A stretch of 64,000 nucleotides of DNA from Sphingobacterium sp. HMA12 (GTDB lineage Bacteria > Bacteroidota > Bacteroidia > Sphingobacteriales > Sphingobacteriaceae): contig NZ_BEYR01000005.1 of the NCBI RefSeq assembly GCF_002933815.1, forward strand, positions 307,974 through 371,973, read 5' to 3'. Below, one piece after another: positions 53,473 through 61,892 of the stretch; within the stretch, counting starts at the first letter, position 1; every line of letters begins with the position of its first letter. Made by a program: the position numbers and the translations under genes. The notes below the pieces were generated by a model. It saw nothing but the letters and a program-made list of their open reading frames with translations. It was not told where the DNA came from and searched no databases.

Positions 53473-53503
53473 AGCCGGACGAATTATCGTCCGGCTTTTT
53501 TTT
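53473..53503 (+). terminator. Rho-independent terminator after the PpiD-type gene
   Basis: GCCGGACG and CGTCCGGC form a perfect 8-bp GC-rich stem with a 6-base loop (aattat), followed by eight T. It lies 22 bp after the stop codon and 13 bp before the DUF2480 start. Confidence 0.9.
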
Positions 53504-53515
53504 GATAGAATAACT

Positions 53516-54061
53516 ATGGAAATTCAAACAAATATTGTCAATAAAGTTGCCCAAAGTGGATTAATAACCGTAGATCTGGCGGACTATCATCCGAAGACCG
53601 ACAATGTCCTATATGATATTAAGGATAATTTGTTCCATGGACTGATGTTACGGGAAAAAGATTTCCGCGAGTTCATCAAAACACATGACTGGTCACAATA
53701 TACCGATAAACATGTTGCCGTCACCTGTACAGCTGATGCGATTGTGCCCACATGGGCTTATATGCTGCTGGCAAATAAATTAGAACCGTATGCTGCGGCC
53801 GTTATCTTCGGAGATTTAGATGAGCTCGTACGTATACAATATGCCGCCGCTATTGACCAAATCGACATGGAACAGTTTCGCGATCAGCGGGTGGTCGTGA
53901 AGGGCTGTGGAGATACCTTTATTCCCGAATCGACATTTGTGCAGTTCACGGTGAAACTTAGCAAAGTAGCTAAAAGTATTATGTACGGGGAACCTTGTTC
54001 AACAGTTCCAGTTTTTAAAAGAAGTCCTCAAGCGCCAAAAGCGGCTGACAAACAAGTATAA
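53516..54061 (+). CDS. DUF2480-family protein
   Basis: A 181-residue soluble protein of the DUF2480 family, widespread and specific to Bacteroidota; its function is unknown. Recognisable blocks are VNKVAQSGLITVDL, FHGLMLREKDFREFIKTHDW, VAVTCTADAIVPTWAYMLLA and VVVKGCGDTFIPESTFVQFT. The last two Cys-containing blocks are strongly conserved in the family. The start follows a terminator by 13 bp, so it needs its own promoter. Confidence 0.85.
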   Translation: MEIQTNIVNKVAQSGLITVDLADYHPKTDNVLYDIKDNLFHGLMLREKDFREFIKTHDWSQYTDKHVAVTCTADAIVPTWAYMLLANKLEPYAAAVIFGDLDELVRIQYAAAIDQIDMEQFRDQRVVVKGCGDTFIPESTFVQFTVKLSKVAKSIMYGEPCSTVPVFKRSPQAPKAADKQV

Positions 54062-54156
54062 GCTGCTGGCTCATGTGGGTTTCATCACCTTAAAAAGACA
54101 ATTTATTCTGATGAAATTAACATTTCTTTTCAAACAATTTTCGTAAACTTACGTAC

Positions 54157-54942
54157 ATGAAACTTATATCGACATTGCTCCTATACTTATCAGTTTTTGT
54201 AAGTACAGTTTTCGCTCAGGATTTACCCCATTTAAAGGAATCGGCATTTAAAGGTGGAGAGAAATTAAAGTACAAACTCCGCTATGGTATAATTTCCGCA
54301 GCAACGGGAACGTTGACTGTCGGTGATACGAAAGACGGATTTGGGAATCCCTCCTTTCATCTGTATGCTGCAGGTAAAACAGCGGGAGCATTCGCCATTT
54401 ATACCGTAAGAAACGAATATAATTCGTATATCAATAGTAAGACATTCTTGCCTTACTACTATACGGAAAACATCCGTGAAGGTGGTTACAGAAGGAACGA
54501 TAAAGTGCGTTTCAATCAGGATACACATACAGTAGTTGGTAATAAAGGAACATTTACATCCAAGGTGGATCAGACTTTTGATTTGCTGTCCTCCTACTAT
54601 TTTGCCCGCAATCTGGACTTAAGTTCCGTAAAGCCCGGGGAATCCTTTAAACTGACCTATTTCCTGAATGACGAAATTGCCACACTGGGTATACAATATA
54701 TTGGAATCGAAAAAATAAAAACCGAATTGGGTACATTGGAGTGCCTTAAATTCAGTCCCGAAATTAAACCGGGGCGTATCTTTAAAAAAAACAGCAAGCT
54801 TTACCTTTGGGTAACCAACGATGGTAACCGCATTCCAGTGAAGGCCAATGTCGATATATTAATTGGCTCTGTCACTTTAGAACTTCTGGAAGCAAGCGGA
54901 CTAAAATACAAATTGGGCCAAAAAGCAAGCTACTCAAAATAA
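54157..54942 (+). CDS. DUF3108-family exported protein
   Basis: A 261-residue protein with signal peptide (about 1-20, TVFAQD). The DUF3108 pattern is clear: FKGGEKLKYKLRYGIISAATGT, TVRNEYNSYIN and FDLLSSYYFARNL, partly abbreviated. LGTLECLKFSPEIKPGRIFK and LWVTNDGNRIPVKA are also typical. It is probably periplasmic, or attached to the outer membrane, with unknown function. The DUF3109 gene follows after 5 bp, so the two are co-transcribed. Confidence 0.85.
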   Translation: MKLISTLLLYLSVFVSTVFAQDLPHLKESAFKGGEKLKYKLRYGIISAATGTLTVGDTKDGFGNPSFHLYAAGKTAGAFAIYTVRNEYNSYINSKTFLPYYYTENIREGGYRRNDKVRFNQDTHTVVGNKGTFTSKVDQTFDLLSSYYFARNLDLSSVKPGESFKLTYFLNDEIATLGIQYIGIEKIKTELGTLECLKFSPEIKPGRIFKKNSKLYLWVTNDGNRIPVKANVDILIGSVTLELLEASGLKYKLGQKASYSK

Positions 54943-54947
54943 ATAGA

Positions 54948-55511
54948 ATGATTGAAGTAGGAAATGTGTTGGTACACGAAGATCTGATCAATAATGACTT
55001 TGTGTGCAATCTATCAAAATGTAAGGGAATCTGTTGTATCGAGGGGGACTCGGGTGCACCTTTATTGGAAAGCGAAAAGGCAATTCTGGAGGAGATCTAT
55101 CCGAAGGTCAAACCGTATATGACAGAAAAGGGTATAGAAGCCATCGAAGAACAAGGCAAATACGTCGTCGATGTAGATGGTGATCTAACCACAACATGTG
55201 TTGATGGCAACAAAGAATGTGCCTATGTCACCTGGGAAAATGGCATTACCAAATGTGCGATCGAGAAAGCTTATGAGCTGGGCGAAGTTCACTGGCGGAA
55301 ACCTGTCTCCTGTCACCTCTATCCTATCCGCACGACGCATTATCCAGAATTTGACGTACTTCATTACGACCGTTGGCATATCTGTAAAGACGCCTGTAGT
55401 TTTGGCAAGGAGCTCCAGGTGCCAGTTTATAAATTTCTAAAGGATCCCCTGATCCGCACTTATGGCGAAGAATGGTACAAAAATCTTGAGCGGGCAGTCG
55501 ATGAGTTGTAA
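54948..55511 (+). CDS. DUF3109-family cysteine-rich protein
   Basis: A 187-residue soluble protein with eleven or so cysteines. They lie in VCNLSKCKGICC (about 19-30), TTTCVDGNKEC, TKCAIEKAY, SCHLYPIR and HICKDACSFG. The pattern resembles YkgJ/DUF3109 proteins, thought to hold a metal or iron-sulfur cluster. No enzyme activity is known to me. It follows the DUF3108 gene by 5 bp and precedes the polyprenyl synthase gene by 49 bp. Confidence 0.85.
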   Translation: MIEVGNVLVHEDLINNDFVCNLSKCKGICCIEGDSGAPLLESEKAILEEIYPKVKPYMTEKGIEAIEEQGKYVVDVDGDLTTTCVDGNKECAYVTWENGITKCAIEKAYELGEVHWRKPVSCHLYPIRTTHYPEFDVLHYDRWHICKDACSFGKELQVPVYKFLKDPLIRTYGEEWYKNLERAVDEL

Positions 55512-55560
55512 CAAAATTACTATCTTTAAGCTTTAACTTTTTGGTATTTCATTCCAATTC

Positions 55561-56532
55561 ATGTCAAAATTAACAGAGATCCAACGCCCTATTATCCACG
55601 AACTTGAAGCTTTTGAAAAGAAATTCAAAGCATCGATGAAAAGCTCCGTTCCTTTGTTGGATCGCATCACGCAATATCTGATCAAACGCAAAGGCAAACA
55701 AATGCGACCAATGTTTGTCTTTTTCTCAGCGGGCATCTGCAATGGGATTAATGAATCGACTTATCGGGGGGCCGCTTTAGTTGAATTATTACATACAGCT
55801 TCACTGGTACATGATGATGTTGTTGATAACTCCTATGAACGTAGGGGGTTCTTTTCCATCAATGCACTCTGGAAAAATAAAATTGCGGTGCTGGTTGGTG
55901 ATTTCTTGCTTTCAAGAGGTTTGTTGCTTTCTGTAAAACACCAGGATTATCACCTGTTAAAAATTGTTTCAGAAGCAGTCGACCAAATGAGTGAAGGGGA
56001 ATTACTTCAGATCGAAAAAGCACGTAAGCTGGATATCGAAGAATCCATTTACTTTGAGGTCATACGGAAAAAAACAGCTTCATTGATTGCATCTTGTTGT
56101 GCCTGTGGGTCGGCTTCATCCAATGCAGACCAGGAAACGGTAGCGAAATTGCACCAATTTGGCGAGAAAATCGGCATTGCATTTCAGATTAAAGATGACC
56201 TGTTTGATTTTGGATTGGACGATGTGGGAAAACCACTCGGAAATGATATCAAAGAGAAAAAAATGACCTTACCTTTGATTCATGCTTTAAATCAGACAAG
56301 CTCCAGCGAAAAGCGGCGCATCATCAATCTGGTCCGCAACCATAACGAAGACCCTAAAAAGGTCGCTGAAGTGATCGATTTTGTGCGCAACAGCGGCGGA
56401 CTGGCCTATGCAACAGACAAAATGCTGGAGTACCAACAAGATGCCTTTCACATCCTGGAGGGTTTTCCGGATAGCGAATACAAAGAGGGATTACTGCAAT
56501 TGGTAAAATATACAACAGAAAGAAAAAAATAA
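55561..56532 (+). CDS. Polyprenyl diphosphate synthase
   Basis: A 323-residue all-helical trans-isoprenyl synthase. The first Asp-rich motif is LVHDDVVDNSYERR near residue 83 and the second KDDLFDFGLDD near 214. GKQMRPMFV supplies the substrate Arg, and GDFLLSRGL and KKTASLIASC are conserved. It probably builds the side chain of menaquinone, the usual Bacteroidota quinone; the chain length cannot be read reliably. Its TAA overlaps the ATG of the TerC gene by one base. Confidence 0.93.
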   Translation: MSKLTEIQRPIIHELEAFEKKFKASMKSSVPLLDRITQYLIKRKGKQMRPMFVFFSAGICNGINESTYRGAALVELLHTASLVHDDVVDNSYERRGFFSINALWKNKIAVLVGDFLLSRGLLLSVKHQDYHLLKIVSEAVDQMSEGELLQIEKARKLDIEESIYFEVIRKKTASLIASCCACGSASSNADQETVAKLHQFGEKIGIAFQIKDDLFDFGLDDVGKPLGNDIKEKKMTLPLIHALNQTSSSEKRRIINLVRNHNEDPKKVAEVIDFVRNSGGLAYATDKMLEYQQDAFHILEGFPDSEYKEGLLQLVKYTTERKK

Positions 56533-57584
56533 TGAGTCACGAATTAATGTTTTTTGGAGGTTTTTTAATCTTCATTGCACTGATGCTAGCCATTGACCTT
56601 GGGTTATTCTCCAAAGGCGATAAACCTGTCAGCTTAAAGACGGCCGCGATAATGAGTGCTGTATGGGTGCTGTTCTCTTTAGGTTTTTATTGGCTCCTAC
56701 GTCAGTATGGATTTGAACTTCATAATATCCATGATCTAAACCATCTCCAAGAGGTTATCACAAAACATCACCACGACATCAAAATCATCCCCGGTGATCT
56801 GGCGGCAAGTTTAGAAATCTATAATAAAAACCTGGGCCTGGAATATTTAACGGGCTATGTTGTTGAATATGCCCTCTCGGTAGATAATATTTTCGTAATG
56901 GTACTCCTGTTCACCTCATTTGGAATTCCTGAGCGCTATTACCATAAAGTCTTGGTATGGGGTATTTTGGGCGCAATCATTATGCGGTTTTTGTTTATTT
57001 TCCTCGGAGCAACCCTGATCGCTAAATTTGGCTGGATTCTATATGTCTTTGGTGCCTTCTTGGTGTTCACCGGTGTCAAGATGTTTATCAACCGCAACCA
57101 AGAGGAAGAGGTGGATCCACAAAACCACCCGGTGGTCAAATTTGCATCTAAATATTTCAAAGTAACACCCAAATTGGATGGTGGTCATTTTTTCCATATC
57201 GAGAATGGCGTAAAATACATGACACCGCTATTCTTGGTCTTGTTAGTAATTGAATTTACCGATCTGATTTTTGCTGTGGATTCTATCCCCGCAATTTTCT
57301 CAGTGACTAAAGATCCATATGTGGTATTCTTCTCCAATATCTTTGCCATCCTTGGATTACGCTCCATGTTCTTCTTATTGGTAAATATTATTCATAAGTT
57401 CCAATATCTAAAAGTTGGTTTGGCATTTCTATTGGTCTTTATCGGCTTAAAAATGTTATTGCACCACTGGCTGGCAGAAGTAGGCTTTACAACGACCCAC
57501 TCGCTGATTGTGATCATCGGTATACTTGCATTAAGTATTATCGCTTCACTACTCTTTCCAAAGCATAAGGAAATTACAGGATAA
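56532..57584 (+). CDS. TerC/Alx-family membrane protein
   Basis: A 350-residue protein with about nine membrane helices. The two internal repeats carry the family's acidic motifs: YALSVDNIFVM near residue 115 and FTDLIFAVDSIPA near 242. These sites bind metal in relatives that export manganese (Alx, MntP-like). A His-rich cytoplasmic or periplasmic segment, residues about 60-78 (HNIHDLNH...KHHHD), lies before the first motif and is longer than usual. It is coupled to the polyprenyl synthase gene by TAATG and has its own terminator. The ligand metal is unproven. Confidence 0.9.
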   Translation: MSHELMFFGGFLIFIALMLAIDLGLFSKGDKPVSLKTAAIMSAVWVLFSLGFYWLLRQYGFELHNIHDLNHLQEVITKHHHDIKIIPGDLAASLEIYNKNLGLEYLTGYVVEYALSVDNIFVMVLLFTSFGIPERYYHKVLVWGILGAIIMRFLFIFLGATLIAKFGWILYVFGAFLVFTGVKMFINRNQEEEVDPQNHPVVKFASKYFKVTPKLDGGHFFHIENGVKYMTPLFLVLLVIEFTDLIFAVDSIPAIFSVTKDPYVVFFSNIFAILGLRSMFFLLVNIIHKFQYLKVGLAFLLVFIGLKMLLHHWLAEVGFTTTHSLIVIIGILALSIIASLLFPKHKEITG

Positions 57585-57596
57585 GTACAGGTATAC

Positions 57597-57630
57597 AAAG
57601 GGTCGTAAAATTACGACCCTTTGCTTTTCA
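57597..57630 (+). terminator. Rho-independent terminator after the TerC gene
   Basis: AAAGGGTCGTAA and TTACGACCCTTT form a 12-bp perfect stem with a minimal loop, followed by GCTTTTC. It begins 13 bp after the stop codon. Confidence 0.85.
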
Positions 57631-57782
57631 ATATTTTAGCTTAGTTTCTACCCCTTAGACCTAAACTAAAACACTCCCAATTACAGCCTATTTTTAAGAA
57701 CAATTATTTTACAGAGGAATTTACCTTACTAAATTTAATTTATTTAATTTAGCACCACTTTAAATTAACAAAATACTAACAA

Positions 57783-58970
57783 ATGAATTGGAATAAATCG
57801 ATTGTACTAGCCGCGTCTCTTTTTGCAGCTTCATTCCAAGTACAAGCACAGGACAATTTGATCAATGCCTTAAAAGCAAATCAAAATGACAATAGCAAAT
57901 CCGGATTTACATTTACAGAAGTTATCAATCTAGGTAACACCTCGATCAAGGATCAAGGTTCTTCAGGTACATGTTGGTCTTATTCAGGAAACTCGTTCTT
58001 AGAATCCGAGATGATCCGTATGGGTAAAAAACCTGTGGAGATCTCCCAGATCTATACAGCGCGTAATACGTATTTAGATAAAGCACGCACTTATGTACGT
58101 CTTCATGGCGGATTATCCTTGGGCGAAGGCGGTCAATTCCACGATGTGCTGAATTCATTCCGCAAATATGGTACGATGCCACAATCGGCCTATACCGGCC
58201 TTCACTACGGCAGCACACGCAATAACTTCGGTGAAATGACTTCCATGCTGGATGCGATGTTAGGTTCGATTGTAAAAGGCAAAACCCTGACTCCAAACTG
58301 GGAAAAAGCCTATACAGCAGCAATGGACTCTTACTTAGGTGAAGTTCCTGAAAAATTCGATTACAACGGCAAATCATATACACCACGTACATTCGCAGAT
58401 CAGGTAATTGGTATCAATCCGGATGACTATGTTGGTATTGCCTCAGTTACTGACCACCCTTATTACAGCCAATTTGTTCTGTTAATTCCAGACAACTGGT
58501 CATTTGACCGTTTTTATAACGTTAAAATGAATGATTTAACGGACATCATTGACAACGCTTTACAAAAAGGATATACTGTTGCTTGGGCAACTGACGTCTC
58601 AGAAAAGGGATTCTCCTGGAAAAACGGAGTTGCTTATGTTCCGGAAAAACCATTCGAACAAATGAGCGACCAAGAAAAAGCAAGCATGTTTGTCGGTCCT
58701 AAACCAGAAATGAAAATTACGCCAGAAGAACGCCAAAAAGCTTTTGACAATTGGCAAACAACAGATGATCATGGTATGCATATCGTAGGTCTGGTGAAAG
58801 ATCAAAACGGGAAAGAATACTATATCGTTAAAAACTCCTGGGGAACATCCAATGACTACAAAGGATATTTGTATGCTTCCAAAGAATTTGTACGCTATAA
58901 AACAACTTCTCTACTGTTACATAAAGACGGTCTGACCAAAGATTTAAAATCGAAGATAAATATCAAATAA
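57783..58970 (+). CDS. C1B cysteine aminopeptidase (bleomycin hydrolase/PepC type), exported
   Basis: A 395-residue papain-like peptidase with a signal peptide (about 1-23, QVQAQ), unlike the cytoplasmic PepC enzymes. The catalytic triad is visible: Cys64 in QGSSGTCWSYS, His333 in DDHGMHIVGL and Asn351 in VKNSWG. GGLSLGEGGQFHD is a conserved substrate-loop block. Export to the periplasm suggests a role in peptide use. It has its own terminator and appears monocistronic. Confidence 0.93.
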   Translation: MNWNKSIVLAASLFAASFQVQAQDNLINALKANQNDNSKSGFTFTEVINLGNTSIKDQGSSGTCWSYSGNSFLESEMIRMGKKPVEISQIYTARNTYLDKARTYVRLHGGLSLGEGGQFHDVLNSFRKYGTMPQSAYTGLHYGSTRNNFGEMTSMLDAMLGSIVKGKTLTPNWEKAYTAAMDSYLGEVPEKFDYNGKSYTPRTFADQVIGINPDDYVGIASVTDHPYYSQFVLLIPDNWSFDRFYNVKMNDLTDIIDNALQKGYTVAWATDVSEKGFSWKNGVAYVPEKPFEQMSDQEKASMFVGPKPEMKITPEERQKAFDNWQTTDDHGMHIVGLVKDQNGKEYYIVKNSWGTSNDYKGYLYASKEFVRYKTTSLLLHKDGLTKDLKSKINIK

Positions 58971-58989
58971 GCGATTTAAAGATCCTTTA

Positions 58990-59030
58990 AAACACCTCTG
59001 AAATTAATCTTTCAGAGGTGTTTTTGTTTT
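58990..59030 (+). terminator. Rho-independent terminator after the C1B peptidase gene
   Basis: AAACACCTCTGAAA (58990-59003) and TTTCAGAGGTGTTT (59010-59023) form a 14-bp stem with a 6-base loop and a T-rich tail. Confidence 0.9.
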
Positions 59031-59082
59031 CAGATTAATTTGATAACTTAAACATAATTATAAATCTAGTTGTTCAGTGAGT

Positions 59083-60321
59083 ATGAGAAGTATAATCGCA
59101 TTATGCCTTGCAATTTTATTTGGGAATTTAGCACAGTCCCAGACCAAAGGGGTGAAATTTGTAGAAGGATTAAGTTGGAAACAGGTCAAAGAAAGAGCGA
59201 AGGCAGAAAATAAGTTTATCTTCGTAGAGCTTTTTGCAACCTGGTGTGGCCCCTGCCAATACATGAGTAATGAAATTTTCCCTTTGGAACAGGTTGGCGA
59301 CCCCATCAATCAAAATTTTATCAGTGTTCGGGTTCAGATGGATTCCACCGAAGCGGACAATGCTGCTGTCAAGAAATGGTACGCTGACGCCCGTGCCATT
59401 TCCAATGAGTACAATATCCAATCCTTTCCAACCTTTTTGATCTTCAATCCCAACGGGGAAGCTGTACACCGCATTGTTGGGGCGAGCGATGCACCTGAGT
59501 TTGTCGAACATGTATCGGACGGACTGTATCCCGAAACTCAGTATTATACCTTATTAAGAAAATTTGAGAAAAGACCGCAGGATATCTATACTGCTAAACA
59601 GATGTTAAAAGCGGCAAATATCGCTTATGATGAGCTTACCGCCCGTAAAGCGGAGAATACTTTAGCCAACTCCTTGGGTACCGACGAGCTCTTTAAGAAA
59701 GAAAATGTACATATTCTATTGGCTGCTGCCAAGTTTACAAATTCAAAAGCCTTTAACCTGATCCGCAATAATAAGGAAAAAATAGATATTCTGCTGGAAT
59801 CACCGGGAATCGCCAACCGTACTTTGGCAAATGTCGTTGTAAACGAGCTTTTCCAAATTAAAATAGACGCCAAACACGAGCCTAACTGGGATAGTTACCA
59901 AAGCGAGCTATCTGCAAAATATCCGGATATAGACTTTGTCCCAATGTTTAAAAAGATCAAAGCACACTATTATCTTCAGGTCAAGAATTATGTGGCCATG
60001 AAAAATACCATTAATGACTATTTATCGTCAGAGGATTTTACCGCCCATCAATTAAACACCTTTGCGTGGACGATCTTTAATAACAGCAGTGATCCTGAAT
60101 GTATCGATGCAGCGATCAGCTGGAGCAAAAAATCGATCATAGAGGATCCCAGTTCTGCATTCTTAGACACATATGCCAACCTGTTGTATAAAAAAGGTGA
60201 AAAAGACAAGGCGATCAAGTGGCAAAATAAAGCCATAGAAATGGCCAGTGACGACGATCGACCGATCTATCAGGAAACATTGGACAAAATGACCAAAGGG
60301 ATAAAAACCTGGGAAAATTAG
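59083..60321 (+). CDS. Periplasmic thioredoxin-fold protein with helical C-terminus (copy 1)
   Basis: Start chosen at the ATG at 59083 (MRSIIALCLAILFGN); an in-frame GTG at 59077 adds two residues. The 412-residue product has a signal peptide (to about residue 20). A thioredoxin domain (about 25-145) follows with ATWCGPC at 52-58 and the cis-Pro segment SFPTFLIF. The rest (about 150-412) is helical and TPR-like, ending KGIKTWEN. It is probably a periplasmic thiol-disulfide reductase or DsbD-fed protein. Copy 2 follows after 255 bp and is clearly paralogous. Confidence 0.88.
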   Translation: MRSIIALCLAILFGNLAQSQTKGVKFVEGLSWKQVKERAKAENKFIFVELFATWCGPCQYMSNEIFPLEQVGDPINQNFISVRVQMDSTEADNAAVKKWYADARAISNEYNIQSFPTFLIFNPNGEAVHRIVGASDAPEFVEHVSDGLYPETQYYTLLRKFEKRPQDIYTAKQMLKAANIAYDELTARKAENTLANSLGTDELFKKENVHILLAAAKFTNSKAFNLIRNNKEKIDILLESPGIANRTLANVVVNELFQIKIDAKHEPNWDSYQSELSAKYPDIDFVPMFKKIKAHYYLQVKNYVAMKNTINDYLSSEDFTAHQLNTFAWTIFNNSSDPECIDAAISWSKKSIIEDPSSAFLDTYANLLYKKGEKDKAIKWQNKAIEMASDDDRPIYQETLDKMTKGIKTWEN

Positions 60322-60402
60322 AGCTTGCCTTCACGAATTCCGCGCTTGACTTTTTAAAGAATATGCTTTAAATGCAATGGCCGGATCTTTAACATGTAGG
60401 AT

Positions 60403-60445
60403 ATAAAATAAGGCAATGTCGTCGAGGCATGGCCTTATTTTATTG
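60403..60445 (+). terminator. Rho-independent terminator between the thioredoxin paralogues
   Basis: ATAAAATAAGGC (60403-60414) and GCCTTATTTTAT (60432-60443) form a perfect 12-bp stem, extended by ATG/CAT. The T-rich arm serves as the tail. Confidence 0.75.
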
Positions 60446-60575
60446 ATCCGGTTTTAATTCGCCTGACACATCCATCGATGTCACAAAATAGTAAACTCCC
60501 TGATTAATTTTTTTTACAATATTTTTCTGGATCGTAATTTTATTCCGTAAATTAACACCTAAATATCAACGGATT

Positions 60576-61814
60576 ATGAAAAAGTTAATTTTAATGTTAT
60601 TCCTGATTCCAACGCTCCTATTTGCACAGAGTGAAGGTGTAAAATTTGAGCATGGCCTCAACTGGAATCAGATCAAAGAAAAAGCCGCCAAGGAAAACAA
60701 ATTTATTTTTGTGGATTGTTTTACTACTTGGTGCGGCCCCTGTAAGTATATGGCAAGCACAATCTTTCCACAGGCAAAAGTAGGAGATTTCTTCAATGCC
60801 AAATTTATAAATGCCAAAATCCAGATGGATAAAACCAAAGACGACAGCGAGGAAATAAAATCCTGGTATGCCGAAGCAGATCGTTTTGCCAAAGATTATA
60901 CAGTAAGAGCCTATCCTACGTTCCTGATCTTCGATTCAAAAGGCAATCTTGTCCATCGGATTGTCGGTGGCGGAGAAGCAGATGCTTTTATCGCTAAAGC
61001 ACAAAAAGCGCTTGATCCAAACACGCAATATGAAACCCTATTGGCAAAATTCAATGCTGACCCCAACAATATAACAATTGCAAAAGCCATGGCTGAGGCA
61101 GCGAAAGAAGCTTATGATCAAGAAACTCAGGCAAAAGCAGAAGGCGTTGTATTAGCTTCGCTATCAACTGATCAGATCTTTACAAAAGAAAATGTTAGCT
61201 TGCTACTTTCCGCAGCTAAAGTTGTTGATTCCAAAGCGTTCAACTTGATCAAAGATAATCCAGCTAAATTTGATGCCGTCAGCGAAAAAGTAAAAGCCAA
61301 CGATTTCTTGGCGCAGTTACTCATCAGCAATGCTGTAAACAGCAAAATTCAGGCGAAAGAAGCCGTAGATTTTACCGCTATCGAAAAAGAGCTGGATCAA
61401 AAATATCCAACAGTCAATACGGAAAAAGCGAGTCTGGAAATGCAACCCCGCTACTTCTCCTATACCAAAAACTATCCCGGTTTAAGAGACAGTTTTAATA
61501 AGTATATCGAAAAATATGGTTCAACGATCACAGCAATGGAATTAAACCAAATGGCTTGGTCTATCTTTGAAAACTGTGATGACCCAGCTTGTTTAAAAGC
61601 AGCTTCTGAATGGAGCAAATTATCACTTGAGAAAGAAAAGGATACACCGATGTATCTGGATACCTTTGCAAATCTTCTTTATCGCCTAGGTGACAAAGAT
61701 CAGGCTATCAAAACACAGGAGAAAGCGATTTCACTTTTGACAGCAAATGATAAAAAAGAGGATTACGTAGCAACGTTACAAAAAATGAAAAAAGGCGAAA
61801 AAACCTGGGAATAA
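60576..61814 (+). CDS. Periplasmic thioredoxin-fold protein with helical C-terminus (copy 2)
   Basis: A 412-residue paralogue of the preceding gene product, the same length and architecture. Signal peptide about 1-18 (LLFAQ); TTWCGPC at 50-56, with an additional Cys at 48 (VDCFTTWC); cis-Pro in AYPTFLIF. The helical C-terminus contains LNQMAWSIFENCDDPACLKAA and ends KKGEKTWE. Both copies keep the SWIKK-like W..SK.S spacing and a final KTWE. The pair arose by tandem duplication and each gene has its own terminator, so they may be regulated separately. Confidence 0.9.
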   Translation: MKKLILMLFLIPTLLFAQSEGVKFEHGLNWNQIKEKAAKENKFIFVDCFTTWCGPCKYMASTIFPQAKVGDFFNAKFINAKIQMDKTKDDSEEIKSWYAEADRFAKDYTVRAYPTFLIFDSKGNLVHRIVGGGEADAFIAKAQKALDPNTQYETLLAKFNADPNNITIAKAMAEAAKEAYDQETQAKAEGVVLASLSTDQIFTKENVSLLLSAAKVVDSKAFNLIKDNPAKFDAVSEKVKANDFLAQLLISNAVNSKIQAKEAVDFTAIEKELDQKYPTVNTEKASLEMQPRYFSYTKNYPGLRDSFNKYIEKYGSTITAMELNQMAWSIFENCDDPACLKAASEWSKLSLEKEKDTPMYLDTFANLLYRLGDKDQAIKTQEKAISLLTANDKKEDYVATLQKMKKGEKTWE

Positions 61815-61836
61815 TCCCTATCCCAAAATAAAATAT

Positions 61837-61872
61837 AAAGTCCAGATCAAGCTTGTTGATCTGGACTTTTTT
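61837..61872. terminator. Terminator between convergent thioredoxin and peptidase genes
   Basis: AAAGTCCAGATCAA (61837-61850) and TTGATCTGGACTTT (61856-61869) form a 14-bp stem with a 5-base loop. T-rich tails lie on both sides, so it can serve both genes. Confidence 0.85.
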
Positions 61873-61892
61873 ATTGAATTCCTCCAACATTC

